Origin: JAJEEA01 sp965116765
GTDB lineage: Bacteria > Acidobacteriota > Vicinamibacteria > Vicinamibacterales > UBA8438
Assembly: GCA_965116765.1 (NCBI GenBank)
Contig: OZ220718.1
Span: 5,580,001-5,644,000 of the forward strand
Direction of reading: 5' to 3'
Length of the DNA stretch: 64,000 bases
Shown: piece by piece, positions 26,094 through 36,898 of the stretch
Layout of the letters: every line of letters starts with the position of its first letter
Position numbering within the stretch: position 1 is the stretch's first letter
Translations under genes and position numbers: made by a program
The notes under the pieces: model-generated
The model's input: only the letters and a program-made list of their open reading frames with translations
What the model was told of the DNA's origin: nothing
Databases searched by the model: none

Positions 26094-27107
26094 ATGACTC
26101 AGGCGTCCGCTGCCCGAATCACGTCCGTGCATCCACCGGCGGCGGTCGCCGGGGGACGGATCGCCGTCCTCGGGCCCGGTGTCGGGGGGGACGGCCGCCG
26201 AGTGCCCGAGGCGTGGATCGGCGACCATCCCGCCCAGGTGGTGTACGCGGGCAGGGACCGGGTCGCCTGTCTGGTCCCACCCGACACCGGGGGCGGCCCG
26301 CTGCCCGTCCGGCTCGACACCGCGCCGGGGGAGACCACCCGTCTGGAGGTCGGCGCGCAGGTCGCCGCCGGCGTGCACCAGGTCGACAGTCCGGTCATCG
26401 ACGCCGACGGCACCCTCTTCCTGACCTACAGCGGGACCCGCGGGGAGTCGGCGCCGGTCTCGGTGTTCCGGCTCCGGCGGGACGGCTTTCGCGAGCCGTT
26501 CGTGACCGGCATCACCAACCCGACCTCACTCGCCCTCGATCCCCTGGGCCGGCTGTTCGTGTCGAGCCGCTTCGACGGCGCGGTGTTCCGGGTCGAGGCC
26601 GACGGGCAGCACAAGCAGCTGGCGGCGGAGCTCGGGGTGGCCTGCGGGCTGGCGTTCGACGAGGCCGGCACCCTGTTCGTCGGCGACCGGTCCGGCACCA
26701 TCTTCAAGATCGCGCCGTCGGGCGAGGTGTCGCCGTTCGCCACCCTGCCCCCCAGCGTGGCGGCGTTCCACCTCGGCATGGCCCCCACCGGCGACCTCTA
26801 CGTGACGGCGCCGACGCTGGCCACCCGCGATGCCGTGTACCGCATCGATCCGGCGGGGGCCGTCACCACCGTCCACCGGGGGTTCGGCCGGCCCCAGGGT
26901 CTCGCCTTCGACGCCCGGGGCACCCTTCACGTCGTCGAGGCCCTGGCCGGGGCGAGCGGCCTCTACCGCGTCGGGGGCGTCGACGAGGCCGAGCAGGTCG
27001 TGGCGGCGCCCGGTCTGGTCGGGGTCGCCTTCGACCGGCACGGGGGGGCGGCGGTGGCGTCCGACGATCGCGTGTACCGGTTCGAGCGCCTGCCCGACCC
27101 GGCGTGA
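26094..27107 (+). CDS. IPT/TIG plus NHL/SMP-30-like beta-propeller protein
   Basis: The 337-residue protein starts with an immunoglobulin-like IPT/TIG segment (about residues 5-85, ITSVHPPAAVAGGRIAVLG). Repeated propeller blades follow, each with a DPLGRLFVSSR-, DEAGTLFVGDRSG- or DARGTLHVVEA-type motif, as in gluconolactonase/SMP-30 and NHL proteins. There is no obvious signal peptide. It may bind a metabolite or act as a lactonase-like hydrolase, but key metal ligands cannot be assigned with confidence. Confidence 0.75.
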   Translation: MTQASAARITSVHPPAAVAGGRIAVLGPGVGGDGRRVPEAWIGDHPAQVVYAGRDRVACLVPPDTGGGPLPVRLDTAPGETTRLEVGAQVAAGVHQVDSPVIDADGTLFLTYSGTRGESAPVSVFRLRRDGFREPFVTGITNPTSLALDPLGRLFVSSRFDGAVFRVEADGQHKQLAAELGVACGLAFDEAGTLFVGDRSGTIFKIAPSGEVSPFATLPPSVAAFHLGMAPTGDLYVTAPTLATRDAVYRIDPAGAVTTVHRGFGRPQGLAFDARGTLHVVEALAGASGLYRVGGVDEAEQVVAAPGLVGVAFDRHGGAAVASDDRVYRFERLPDPA

Positions 27108-27163
27108 TAGCATCATGAGTTTGGGGCGGCGCCCGAGGCGCGGCTGACCGAGGCCCCGCGGGA

Positions 27164-27312
27164 CCGGGGAGTCCGGCCGTGGAGCGGCGCAGACTCCCGG
27201 CAGGGTCTGGGCGCGTACGGAGCCCGGGAATCTGCGCCGTGGAAACGGTGCCGGCTCCCGGCGGGTTGGTCGGGCGCCCGGCCTAGCCGAAGGCGGCGAT
27301 GGGCGGGCCAGG
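27164..27312 (+). repeat. Interspersed hairpin repeat, two hairpins plus one tail
   Basis: A first hairpin (27164-27200) is followed by a second (about 27223-27260) and a full tail (GGGCGCCCGGCCTAGCCG, then GGCGATGGGCGGG). It fills the gap between the beta-propeller gene and uvrA and looks like a partial tandem copy. Confidence 0.8.
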
Positions 27313-27345
27313 CGACCCTCTCCGGGCTGGGACCTGATCACGGCG

Positions 27346-30187
<2,842 letters not shown>

Positions 30188-30203
<16 letters not shown>

Positions 30204-30270
30204 AACGGCGGCGGACTCCTGTGGGGTCGGTTGGGCGCCAAGCGGCGCCGCAGGCGACGATGGACGGGCT
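30188..30270 (+). repeat. Interspersed two-hairpin repeat at the uvrA stop
   Basis: GGAGTCCGCGCCGTAGAA and CGGCGGCGGACTCC form the first hairpin. The uvrA stop TAG is in its loop. The tail GGGCGCCAAGCGGCGCC then GACGATGGACGGG follows. The remaining gap up to lpxC (30271-30494) holds only a short palindrome. Confidence 0.88.
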
Positions 30271-30417
30271 CGTGAGCCGCCCATCGGGCCGCGCGTTCGC
30301 GGGAGCCCTAGGGATCCGCAGCCGGCGCCGGCAGCGGCGGCGCCGCGCGCGTGACAGATGTGTTACGGTGGCAAGAGGATCGAGTCGCGCATGAATTCGC
30401 GGAACATGCCGATAACC

Positions 30418-30430
30418 GGTTCAGTGAACC
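30418..30430. promoter_or_regulatory. 13-bp palindrome upstream of lpxC
   Basis: GGTTCAGTGAACC is a perfect 6+1+6 inverted repeat, 65 bases before the lpxC start. Its size and position suit an operator for a dimeric regulator, but no regulator is known from the window. Confidence 0.3.
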
Positions 30431-30494
30431 ATTCTGGACCGCGCCTCTGTCGTCGATCGGTCGCCCGCCCCGCCCCCCTGGAGGTCGCCGCTCC

Positions 30495-31409
30495 GTGACT
30501 GATTTTCAGCACACCGTCCGACGTTCCGTCTCCTGCACCGGAATCGGGCTGCATTCGGGCCGGAAGGTCACGTTGTCGCTGCGGCCCGCCGCGGCCGGGA
30601 GCGGCATCCGTTTCCGCCGGGCGGACCTCGACGGGGTCGAGATACCCGCGACGGTGGACAACGTCGACCGGCTGCACTACGCCACCGGGCTCTCGCGGAA
30701 CGCCGAGACGGTGCGGACCGTCGAGCACCTGCTGGCGGCCCTGGTCGGCCTCGGCGTCGACAACGTCGTCGTCGACCTCGACCAGCCGGAGGTGCCGATC
30801 ATGGACGGCAGCGCCGCCTCGTTCGTGTACCTGCTGCACGAGGCGGGGCTGCGGCGGCTGTCGGCGCCGCGGCGCTATCTCAAGGTGTTCCGGCCGGTGT
30901 CGCTGTCGCGCGGGGACAAGCGCATCGCCCTCTACCCGTCGGACCACTTCAAGGTGACCTACAGCATCAGCTTCGACCACCCGCTGCTCCGGCACATGAG
31001 CCGCACCCTGACCGTCACGGAGGCGTCGTTCGTCGACGAGATCGCGCCGGCCCGCACGTTCGGGTTCCTCAAGGAGGTCGAGATGCTCCGCCGGAAGGGC
31101 CTCGCCCTCGGAGGGTCGCTCGAGAACGCGGTGGTGCTGGGCGATACCGGGATCCTGAACAGCCGGCTGCGGTTCGAGGACGAGTTCGTCCGCCACAAGA
31201 TTCTCGACGCGATCGGCGACCTCGCCCTGGTGGGCCATCCCGTCATCGGTCATCTCGTCGCCCACCGCGGCGGCCACGAGCTGCATACCGCCTTCGCGGC
31301 GAAGATCCTGGAGGCGCCGGACGCCTGGCGGCTCGTCGAGTCGCCGGGTCTCGAGCACGCGCCGGCCGCGGCGGTCGCCGCCGAGGCGCCCGACTTCGTC
31401 ACCCGCTGA
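30495..31409 (+). CDS. lpxC: UDP-3-O-acyl-N-acetylglucosamine deacetylase
   Basis: The 304-residue enzyme carries out the committed step of lipid A synthesis. Motifs include TGIGLHSGRKVTL and the zinc ligands in TVEHLLAALVG and HKILDAIGDLALVG. Other visible motifs are the core EVPIMDGSAASFVYLL and the catalytic His in HRGGHELHTAF. The GTG at 30495 gives VTDFQHTVRRSVSC, the family N-terminus; the frame upstream has no family match. Presence of LpxC indicates a lipid-A-containing outer membrane. Confidence 0.95.
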   Translation: MTDFQHTVRRSVSCTGIGLHSGRKVTLSLRPAAAGSGIRFRRADLDGVEIPATVDNVDRLHYATGLSRNAETVRTVEHLLAALVGLGVDNVVVDLDQPEVPIMDGSAASFVYLLHEAGLRRLSAPRRYLKVFRPVSLSRGDKRIALYPSDHFKVTYSISFDHPLLRHMSRTLTVTEASFVDEIAPARTFGFLKEVEMLRRKGLALGGSLENAVVLGDTGILNSRLRFEDEFVRHKILDAIGDLALVGHPVIGHLVAHRGGHELHTAFAAKILEAPDAWRLVESPGLEHAPAAAVAAEAPDFVTR

Positions 31410-31425
31410 CCCGCCGCCCGGCTTC

Positions 31426-31441
31426 CGCCTGCCTTCAGGCG
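31426..31441. terminator. Short hairpin between convergent genes
   Basis: CGCCTG-CCTT-CAGGCG forms a 6-bp stem with a 4-base loop between the lpxC stop and the converging small gene. It lacks a T-run. Confidence 0.3.
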
Positions 31442-31704
31442 TTCTCGGTGACCTTCCGCATGTACGCGCCCAGGCGCTCGTTCTCGTAGGTCACGGTATT
31501 GAGGAAGAGGCTCTCGGCGAGATAGGCGCGCCGTTCCTCGTCGGTCATCTGATCGAGCAGGTGGGCGATCTCCCGGACGGTGTCCTCGAACGTGCGATCG
31601 AGGGCGTAGCGGGTGTTCAGCTCCCTGTACAGGGTCTCGAGCATCGCCAGCAGATCACCGTCGAGCGGCAGCGCAATCCCGCTGGTCGTCGTGATGCTGC
31701 GCAT
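31435..31704 (-). CDS. Small protein of unknown function, third gene of sigma/STAS operon
   Basis: The 89-residue acidic, helical protein starts at the ATG at 31704 (MRSITTTSGIALPLDG), the last bases before the STAS stop region. The body reads LLAMLETLYRELNTRYALD, RTFEDTVREIAHLLDQM and TDEERRAYLAESLFLN. No family is recognised. It follows the STAS gene almost without a gap, so it probably belongs to the same regulatory unit, perhaps as a partner of the sigma factor or STAS protein. That is inference from position only. Confidence 0.6.
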   Translation of the reverse strand: MRSITTTSGIALPLDGDLLAMLETLYRELNTRYALDRTFEDTVREIAHLLDQMTDEERRAYLAESLFLNTVTYENERLGAYMRKVTENA

Positions 31705-31705
31705 G

Positions 31706-32047
31706 TCACACCCCGAAGGCCGAGAGCGCACCGGGCTCGTCGCCGTGGATCTCGATGAAATGCTGGGCTCCGGTCATCGTCAACATCGTCTCCACGCGCT
31801 TCTGGACGCTCGCCAGCTTCAGCGTTCCCCCCGCCGCCGACGACTTTCGGTACAGGTCCATCAGGCACCCGATCGAGGCGCTGTCGACGTAGACGACCGG
31901 CGACAGGTCGATGAGGACGTTGTGGGCGCCGCCCTCGATCATCGTCTTGACCGCGTCCGCGAACGTCGGCAACAGGGGATACACCAGCCGCTCCTCGCCG
32001 ACGCGGACGATGGCGACGTTGCCGTTCTGTTCGGTGGTGAGCTTCAT
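31706..32047 (-). CDS. STAS-domain anti-sigma factor antagonist
   Basis: The 113-residue protein is a single STAS domain of the SpoIIAA/RsbV kind. It has the hallmark phosphorylatable serine region YVDSASIGCLMDLYRK and the usual ending LASVQKRVETMLTMTG. In such systems, the dephosphorylated protein releases a sigma factor from its anti-sigma kinase. Here it is 3 bases downstream of an ECF-like sigma gene, although no anti-sigma kinase is adjacent. Confidence 0.88.
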   Translation of the reverse strand: MKLTTEQNGNVAIVRVGEERLVYPLLPTFADAVKTMIEGGAHNVLIDLSPVVYVDSASIGCLMDLYRKSSAAGGTLKLASVQKRVETMLTMTGAQHFIEIHGDEPGALSAFGV

Positions 32048-32050
32048 GGG

Positions 32051-32683
32051 TCACTCCTGGCTGCCGGCCTGGGTGCTCCGCGCCTCGGCCTCGGAGATCA
32101 GCCGGCGGATCTGTCGGGCCAGCTCGTGGCGGCCGCGGTTGATCCGGGACTTCACGGTGCCCTCGGGGAGGTCGAGCTCCCGGGCGATCTCGCGGTAGGA
32201 CTGCTCCTGGATGTCGCGCATGAGGACCGCGGTGCGCAGGGTGTCGGGCAGCTGCTCCAGCGCCCGATGCAGCAGCACCCGCCGATCGCTCCGCTCCAGG
32301 GCGGTGAGGGCGTCCGGCTCGCGGCTGACCGGCGAGACGTCCTCCGCGTTCACGTTGCGGTCCACCAGCTCGCGCTCCTTCCGGACGCTGCGATAGTGGT
32401 CGATGCACAGATTGCGGCTGACGCTGATGAGCCACGTCTGGAAGTTGGCGCGCCGGTCGAAGGTGCCCAGCGCCCTGAAGATCTTGAGGAATATCTCCTG
32501 GGTGAGATCCTCGGCCACGTCGTGGCGGCCCACGAACTTGTAGGCGACGTTGAAGACCCGGCGCCAATGCTGGGTGACTATCCGATCCCAGGCGCGCTCG
32601 TCCCCGGCCAGGCACCGCTCGATGAGCTCGTCGATCGATTCGGATGGGGAGGGCGCGGAGCTCACGAGCTGGGTCGCTGGCAT
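32051..32683 (-). CDS. Sigma-70 family (ECF-like) RNA polymerase sigma factor
   Basis: The 210-residue protein has sigma region 2 (VFNVAYKFVGRHDVAEDLTQ, then IFLKIFRALGTF, FQTWLISVSRNLCIDHYR). Region 4 follows (SYREIARELDLPEGTVKSRI with NRGRHELARQI). I use the ATG at 32683 (MPATQLVSS); a TTG at 32734 would add 17 residues of weak coding character. It heads a tight three-gene unit with the STAS protein and a small unknown protein, which suggests partner-switching control. A second ECF sigma factor lies at 51.4 kb with a conventional zinc-finger anti-sigma gene. Confidence 0.9.
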   Translation of the reverse strand: MPATQLVSSAPSPSESIDELIERCLAGDERAWDRIVTQHWRRVFNVAYKFVGRHDVAEDLTQEIFLKIFRALGTFDRRANFQTWLISVSRNLCIDHYRSVRKERELVDRNVNAEDVSPVSREPDALTALERSDRRVLLHRALEQLPDTLRTAVLMRDIQEQSYREIARELDLPEGTVKSRINRGRHELARQIRRLISEAEARSTQAGSQE

Positions 32684-32828
32684 GCCGGCGAGGGCGGATC
32701 GACGGAGTATAGCGACGGCGGCGGAGACGGTCAATGCGCGTCCGCCCTAGGCGGGCGGCGCCCGGCTGCGGCGGCGGGTGCGCGGCGCCGGTGCGGCCGC
32801 TTTCCCCGTGCCGTACAATGCGCCTTCG

Positions 32829-34124
32829 ATGTCGGGCTTCGTTCGCGGCGGCGGGGGATGGGAATGCGACGGCGTGCCGCTGGCCGCGGTGGCGGCGGAG
32901 GTCGGTACGCCCGTCTACGTCTACAGCGCGGCGGTCATCCGCGAGCGCGTGCGTCGTTTCCGGGCCGGCTTCGGGCCGTGGCCGCACGCCGTGCACTACG
33001 CGCTGAAGGCCAACTCCAACCTCGCGGTGGTCGAGGTCGTCCGGGCCGCCGGCGGCCTCGTCGACGCCAACTCGGGCGGCGAGATCGAGGTGGCCCTGCG
33101 GGCCGGCTTTGCCCCCGGCGACATCGTCTTCACGGGCGTGGGCAAGACCCCGGCGGAGATCGACCGGGCGGTCGAGCTGGGCGTCAAGGCGATCAACGCC
33201 GAATCGGCGGGCGAGCTGGAGCGGATAGCGCGCGCGGCGGAGCGGCGCGGCACGACGGCCCGCGTCGCCCTCCGCGTCAATCCGGACATCGCCGCCGACA
33301 GCCATCCCCACATCTCGACCGGCCTGAGCCGGCACAAGTTCGGGGTCGCGATCGGCGATGCGCGGGCGATCGTGCGCGATGCCTCGGGCCGCGCGGGGCT
33401 GCGCTTCACCGGGCTGCACATCCACGTGGGCTCCCAGATGCTCGGGCTGGGGCCGCTGCGGCGGGCGGCGGCCGCGGTGGTCGTCCTGGCGCAGGAGCTG
33501 GCCGACGACGGCGTGAAGCTGGAGCACCTCGACCTCGGCGGCGGACTGGGCATCGCCTACGACGAGGCGGGCGGCGAGCCGCCGCCGGTCGACGCCTACG
33601 CGGAGGCCCTCGTCGAGGCGGCGCGGCCGACGGGGTTGACCCTGATCGTCGAGCCGGGCCGCGCCGTCGTCGGCCCCGCGGGGGTCCTGCTGGCGTCGGT
33701 GGTCGACGTGAAGCCGCGGGCCGACGGGACGTGGTTCGTGGTGCTCGACGCCGGCATGAGCGAGCTGATGCGGCCGGCCCTCTACGGGGCGTATCACCGG
33801 ATTGCCCTCGTGGAGCGGCGTGAGGACGACGTGGTGACCTGCGACGTCGTCGGTCCGATCTGCGAATCGTCGGATGTCTTCGGGGTCGAGCGGCGGCTGC
33901 CGTTGCCCGCGGTGGGCGATCTGGTCGCGGTGTTCGACGCGGGGGCCTATGGATCCGCCATGGCGTCCAACTACAATCGGCATCCGTTGCCGGCCGAGGT
34001 CATGGTCGACGGATCGGCGTGGCGGGTCGTGCGCCGCCGGCAGACGATGGACGAGCAGCTCGCCGGCGAGGTTGCCGCGCCCGCGGCCGCGGAGTCGGCG
34101 CCGTTGAACGGCGCGGACTCCTGA
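32829..34124 (+). CDS. lysA: Diaminopimelate decarboxylase
   Basis: The 431-residue PLP enzyme makes lysine from meso-diaminopimelate. The PLP lysine is in HYALKANSNLAVV. Other motifs are VDANSGGEIEVAL, GLHIHVGSQML, LDLGGGLGIAYDE, LIVEPGRAVVGPAGVLL and the second-subunit active-site Cys in GPICESSDVFG. It ends with the normal YNRHPLPAEVMVDG, then an extra tail whose last residues, ESAPLNGADS, are encoded by the first hairpin of a long-form repeat. In this copy the usual TAG is TTG, so translation runs to a TGA just past the hairpin. Confidence 0.95.
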   Translation: MSGFVRGGGGWECDGVPLAAVAAEVGTPVYVYSAAVIRERVRRFRAGFGPWPHAVHYALKANSNLAVVEVVRAAGGLVDANSGGEIEVALRAGFAPGDIVFTGVGKTPAEIDRAVELGVKAINAESAGELERIARAAERRGTTARVALRVNPDIAADSHPHISTGLSRHKFGVAIGDARAIVRDASGRAGLRFTGLHIHVGSQMLGLGPLRRAAAAVVVLAQELADDGVKLEHLDLGGGLGIAYDEAGGEPPPVDAYAEALVEAARPTGLTLIVEPGRAVVGPAGVLLASVVDVKPRADGTWFVVLDAGMSELMRPALYGAYHRIALVERREDDVVTCDVVGPICESSDVFGVERRLPLPAVGDLVAVFDAGAYGSAMASNYNRHPLPAEVMVDGSAWRVVRRRQTMDEQLAGEVAAPAAAESAPLNGADS

Positions 34125-34374
34125 AGGGTCGCCGTGAAGGTACACGGCGGTGAAGACACCGACCCCTGGCGCGACGAGAGGGTCGCAAGGGGTCGGCGGC
34201 TCATGCGCTGCGTGGCGACGCCGGCTCTTGACGCTGCCCATGTGGCCTCGACGGCGTAGCGTGCCTTGAGCAGGGCAGGCGGCCGTGCTTTCATGCGGTT
34301 GGGTGGCTGCGCGAAGCGTGGCCAATGAGCGTCTTGTCTGGGGCGCCAGGTGAAGCCGCAGGCGACGATTGGCG
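34090..34374 (+). repeat. Interspersed hairpin repeat, long form with internal module
   Basis: The first hairpin (GGAGTCGGCGCCGTTGAA with GGCGCGGACTCC) lies within the lysA 3' end. From about 34130 to 34332 comes the module shared with 17430-17638. The tail (GGGGCGCCAGGTGAAGCCG, then GACGATTGGCGG) ends just before tmk. Apart from the repeat, the 266-base lysA-tmk gap contains nothing recognisable. Confidence 0.87.
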
Positions 34375-34390
34375 GTTGGGAGACGTGCCG

Positions 34391-34975
34391 ATGTTGATTG
34401 CGCTGGAGGGACTCGATCAGGCGGGGAAGGAGACGCAGGGGCTGCTGCTGCGCGACGGGCTGCGGGCCGATGGCCGGCGGGCGCGCCTCGAGTCCTTCCC
34501 CGACTACGGCACCTCCATCGGGGAGGAGATTGCCCGCGCGCTGCAGGGGGAGCGCGACTACGGCCCCGACGTCATGCAGCTCCTCTACGTCGCCAACCGC
34601 CACGAGCGCAGGGCGGACCTGCTGCGGTGGCTCGAGGCGGGGATCATCGTCATCTGCGACCGCTACGTCGCCTCCAGCGTGGCCTACGGCGAAGCGCAGG
34701 AGCTGGACGTCGATTGGCTCCGCCAGATGCAACGGTTCCTGCCCCCGCCCGACGTGACCTTTCTCCTCGACATTCCCCCGGAGCTCTCGGCGACCCGGAA
34801 GTCGACAGGGCTCGACCGCTACGAGCGCGACCTCGCGCTCCTCACCCGGGTCCGGGCCAGCTATCTGCGCCAGGCGGAGCACGACGGCTGGATCCGGGTG
34901 GACGGCAGCCGCGCCAGGGCCGAGGTCGCGGACGAGATCATGTCCGCGCTCGGTGGACGGCTCGCGCCAGCGTGA
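34391..34975 (+). CDS. tmk: Thymidylate kinase
   Basis: The 194-residue enzyme phosphorylates dTMP. It has the P-loop ALEGLDQAGKETQ (the less common DQAGK form), the DR-Y motif in VICDRYVASSVAYGEAQ, and LLDIPPELSATRK. I choose the ATG at 34391 because the upstream frame (APGEAAGDDWRL) is repeat sequence. Its final 38 bases overlap the converging comF-like gene. Confidence 0.92.
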   Translation: MLIALEGLDQAGKETQGLLLRDGLRADGRRARLESFPDYGTSIGEEIARALQGERDYGPDVMQLLYVANRHERRADLLRWLEAGIIVICDRYVASSVAYGEAQELDVDWLRQMQRFLPPPDVTFLLDIPPELSATRKSTGLDRYERDLALLTRVRASYLRQAEHDGWIRVDGSRARAEVADEIMSALGGRLAPA

Positions 34976-35909
34976 GCGCCCGCACCTCGCGGGCCCCGGC
35001 CCGCCGCAGCACGCGGGCGCAGGCATCGAGCGTCGCCCCGGTGGTGGTGACGTCGTCGACGAGCAGCACGCAGGCGCCCTCGACCGCCGCCCCGCCCGAC
35101 CGGACTCCGAAGCGCCGGGCCGGGGCGAAGGCCCCCCGCACGTTGACGCGGCGCCGGCTCGCCGGGAGCTCCGTCTGCGGCGCGGTGGCCCGGATGCGCC
35201 GCAGGGCGCCGACGACCGGCCGGCGGAGCTGGCCGGCCAGCTCCGCCGCCTGATTGAAGCCCCGCGACCGGTGCCGCCGCGGATGCAGCGGGACCGCCAC
35301 CACGCAGTCGACGCCGGTCAGGATGTCCGCCCCGGACTCCCGCATCAGCCCCCCGAGACGAGGCGCGAGGGTATGGCGCTGCTCGTACTTGAAGGCGTGC
35401 ACGAGGCGGCGGAGGACGCCTTCGTAGGGCCCGGCCGCTCGTCGTCGGGATATCAGCGCGTGCGGCTGCCGGCAGCGGCGGCAGCGCCCGGTCGGCGAGG
35501 CCGCGCGCGGCATGGTGGGCAGAGGTGCACCGCAGCGGTCGCAGACCGGCGGGGTGATGCGGGGCACGGCCCGCCAGCACGCCGTGCAGACCGGCCCTCG
35601 GGTGGGCGCGTCGAGCACGGTCCCGCATGCCGCGCAGTCCGGGGCCAGGAGCACCGCGAGCAGGGCGTCCAGGCCCTGCCGCCCTGCCTCCGCCAGACGG
35701 TGTGCGACGCGCGCCGCCGGGCGGCCGAGCCCGGGGCGGGAGGCCGCCGCGGCGCGGCCATGCCTCCCGGCGGACGGCGTTGCCCCGCTGCCTCCGACAA
35801 CGACGGTGGCGGGGAGGTCGGAGCCGACGCGGCTACATCTCCCGGCGGACGGCGTTGCCCCAGAGCCGCTCGAGCGCGTAGAAGCGTCGGGTGTCCGGGG
35901 TGAACACAT
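34938..35909 (-). CDS. ComF-family phosphoribosyltransferase-like protein
   Basis: The C-terminal 235 residues or so are a ComF-type protein. A zinc-binding region (DCAACG, CTACW, CDRCGAPL, CRRCRQPH) precedes the phosphoribosyltransferase fold, with SRGFNQAAELAGQL and the PRPP loop VLLVDDVTTTGATLDAC. ComF proteins act in DNA uptake in some bacteria, which fits the presence of dprA in the window. The N-terminus is uncertain. The only standard start in this frame is at 35909, inside rsfS, giving about 80 extra residues that include a duplicated SGATPSAGR encoded by a direct repeat. Confidence 0.78.
   Translation of the reverse strand: MCSPRTPDASTRSSGSGATPSAGRCSRVGSDLPATVVVGGSGATPSAGRHGRAAAASRPGLGRPAARVAHRLAEAGRQGLDALLAVLLAPDCAACGTVLDAPTRGPVCTACWRAVPRITPPVCDRCGAPLPTMPRAASPTGRCRRCRQPHALISRRRAAGPYEGVLRRLVHAFKYEQRHTLAPRLGGLMRESGADILTGVDCVVAVPLHPRRHRSRGFNQAAELAGQLRRPVVGALRRIRATAPQTELPASRRRVNVRGAFAPARRFGVRSGGAAVEGACVLLVDDVTTTGATLDACARVLRRAGAREVRALTLARAVHRART
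35764..35861. repeat. 23-bp direct repeat 75 bp apart at the rsfS 3' end
   Basis: CTCCCGGCGGACGGCGTTGC occurs at 35764 and 35839, continuing identically for three more bases. The right copy is the coding end of rsfS; the left is in the leader of comF. It looks like a short local duplication. Confidence 0.8.
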
Positions 35910-36210
35910 GGACGATGAAGTCGAAGCAGTCGATCAGCACCCAGCTGGCTTCGGTGTAGCCCTCGACGCTCGAAGGCCGCACGCCGATCGCCTTGAGCCT
36001 CGCGAGTATGCCGTCGACTATCGCGGTGACCTGCCGCGGGCTGTGGCCGGAGCAGATCAGGAAGTGGTCGGTGAAGGCGTCGGACTCGCGCAGGTCGAGG
36101 ACCAGCAGGTCGTCCGCCTTCCGGTCCCGCGCCGCTTCGACCGCATCGAGCAGCGGTTCCGGCAGCGATTCCGTCGCCGTCCCGGGCGAAGCCGCCTCTT
36201 GGTCAGTCAT
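35833..36210 (-). CDS. rsfS: Ribosomal silencing factor RsfS
   Basis: The 125-residue protein binds uL14 and blocks ribosomal subunit joining in poor growth conditions. Family motifs are LDAVEAARDRKADDLLVLDL, AFTDHFLICSGHSPRQVTAI and SSVEGYTEASWVLIDCFDFIV without interruption, then VFTPDTRRFYALERLWG. It starts within the last 8 bases of nadD, typical of the obg-nadD-rsfS operon. Confidence 0.93.
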   Translation of the reverse strand: MTDQEAASPGTATESLPEPLLDAVEAARDRKADDLLVLDLRESDAFTDHFLICSGHSPRQVTAIVDGILARLKAIGVRPSSVEGYTEASWVLIDCFDFIVHVFTPDTRRFYALERLWGNAVRREM

Positions 36211-36898
36211 GCAACTCTCTTGCCAGCGGGTCGGGCCGGTAGAGCCGCCGGCGGTCGATGTACGCGGCCACCGCCGCGGGCACGCGTTCCTCCAGCGCGC
36301 ATCCGTTCGCCAGACGCGTGCGGATGTCGCTCGACGAGATGTCCGGCGTGTCACCGGCGACCAGGAACACGGCCGGGGCGCGGAGGGTCTCTTCCCCGGG
36401 CGGATCCGTGTCGTTCGCGACCACCCGCAGACGCGGCCGCACCGCCGGGAGGGCGTCCGCGAGCGACGCCGCCGGGTATCCCGGACGGGACACGACCACG
36501 AAGTGGGCGGCGTCGAGCAGGCGCGGATAGTCGTGCCAGGCGGCGATGTCGGCGAAGGCGTCGGCCCCCACGATGAAGTACAGCGACGTGCGGGGATGCC
36601 CCCGCTCGTGGAGCCGGCGCAGGGTCGTTGCGGTGTAGGAGGGCCCCTCGGCCGTCAGCTCCAGGTCGCACGGCTCCAGGAACGGGTCGTCCTGCGCGGC
36701 GAGGCCGACCATGGCCAGCCGGTCGGCGTCGCCGGCCCGGGCGGGCTGCCGCCGGTGGGGCGAGAGCCGGGAGGGCAGCACGAGCACGCGGTCGAGGTGC
36801 AGGCGCCGCCGCGCCACCGCCGCGGCGGCGAGGTGACCGCGGTGAACGGGGTCGAATCGCCCTCCCAGGATGCCGGTGCGCCGGGCGGTTGCGCTCAT
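36203..36898 (-). CDS. nadD: Nicotinate-nucleotide adenylyltransferase
   Basis: The 231-residue enzyme adenylates nicotinate mononucleotide in NAD synthesis. The nucleotidyltransferase motif is LGGRFDPVHRGHL (Arg where Thr is usual), and the second is ISSSDIRTRLA. The central FIVGADAFADIAAWHDY and HFVVVSRPGY also fit. Its ATG overlaps the obg stop as ATGA and its stop overlaps rsfS, so the three are translationally coupled. Confidence 0.94.
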   Translation of the reverse strand: MSATARRTGILGGRFDPVHRGHLAAAAVARRRLHLDRVLVLPSRLSPHRRQPARAGDADRLAMVGLAAQDDPFLEPCDLELTAEGPSYTATTLRRLHERGHPRTSLYFIVGADAFADIAAWHDYPRLLDAAHFVVVSRPGYPAASLADALPAVRPRLRVVANDTDPPGEETLRAPAVFLVAGDTPDISSSDIRTRLANGCALEERVPAAVAAYIDRRRLYRPDPLARELHD

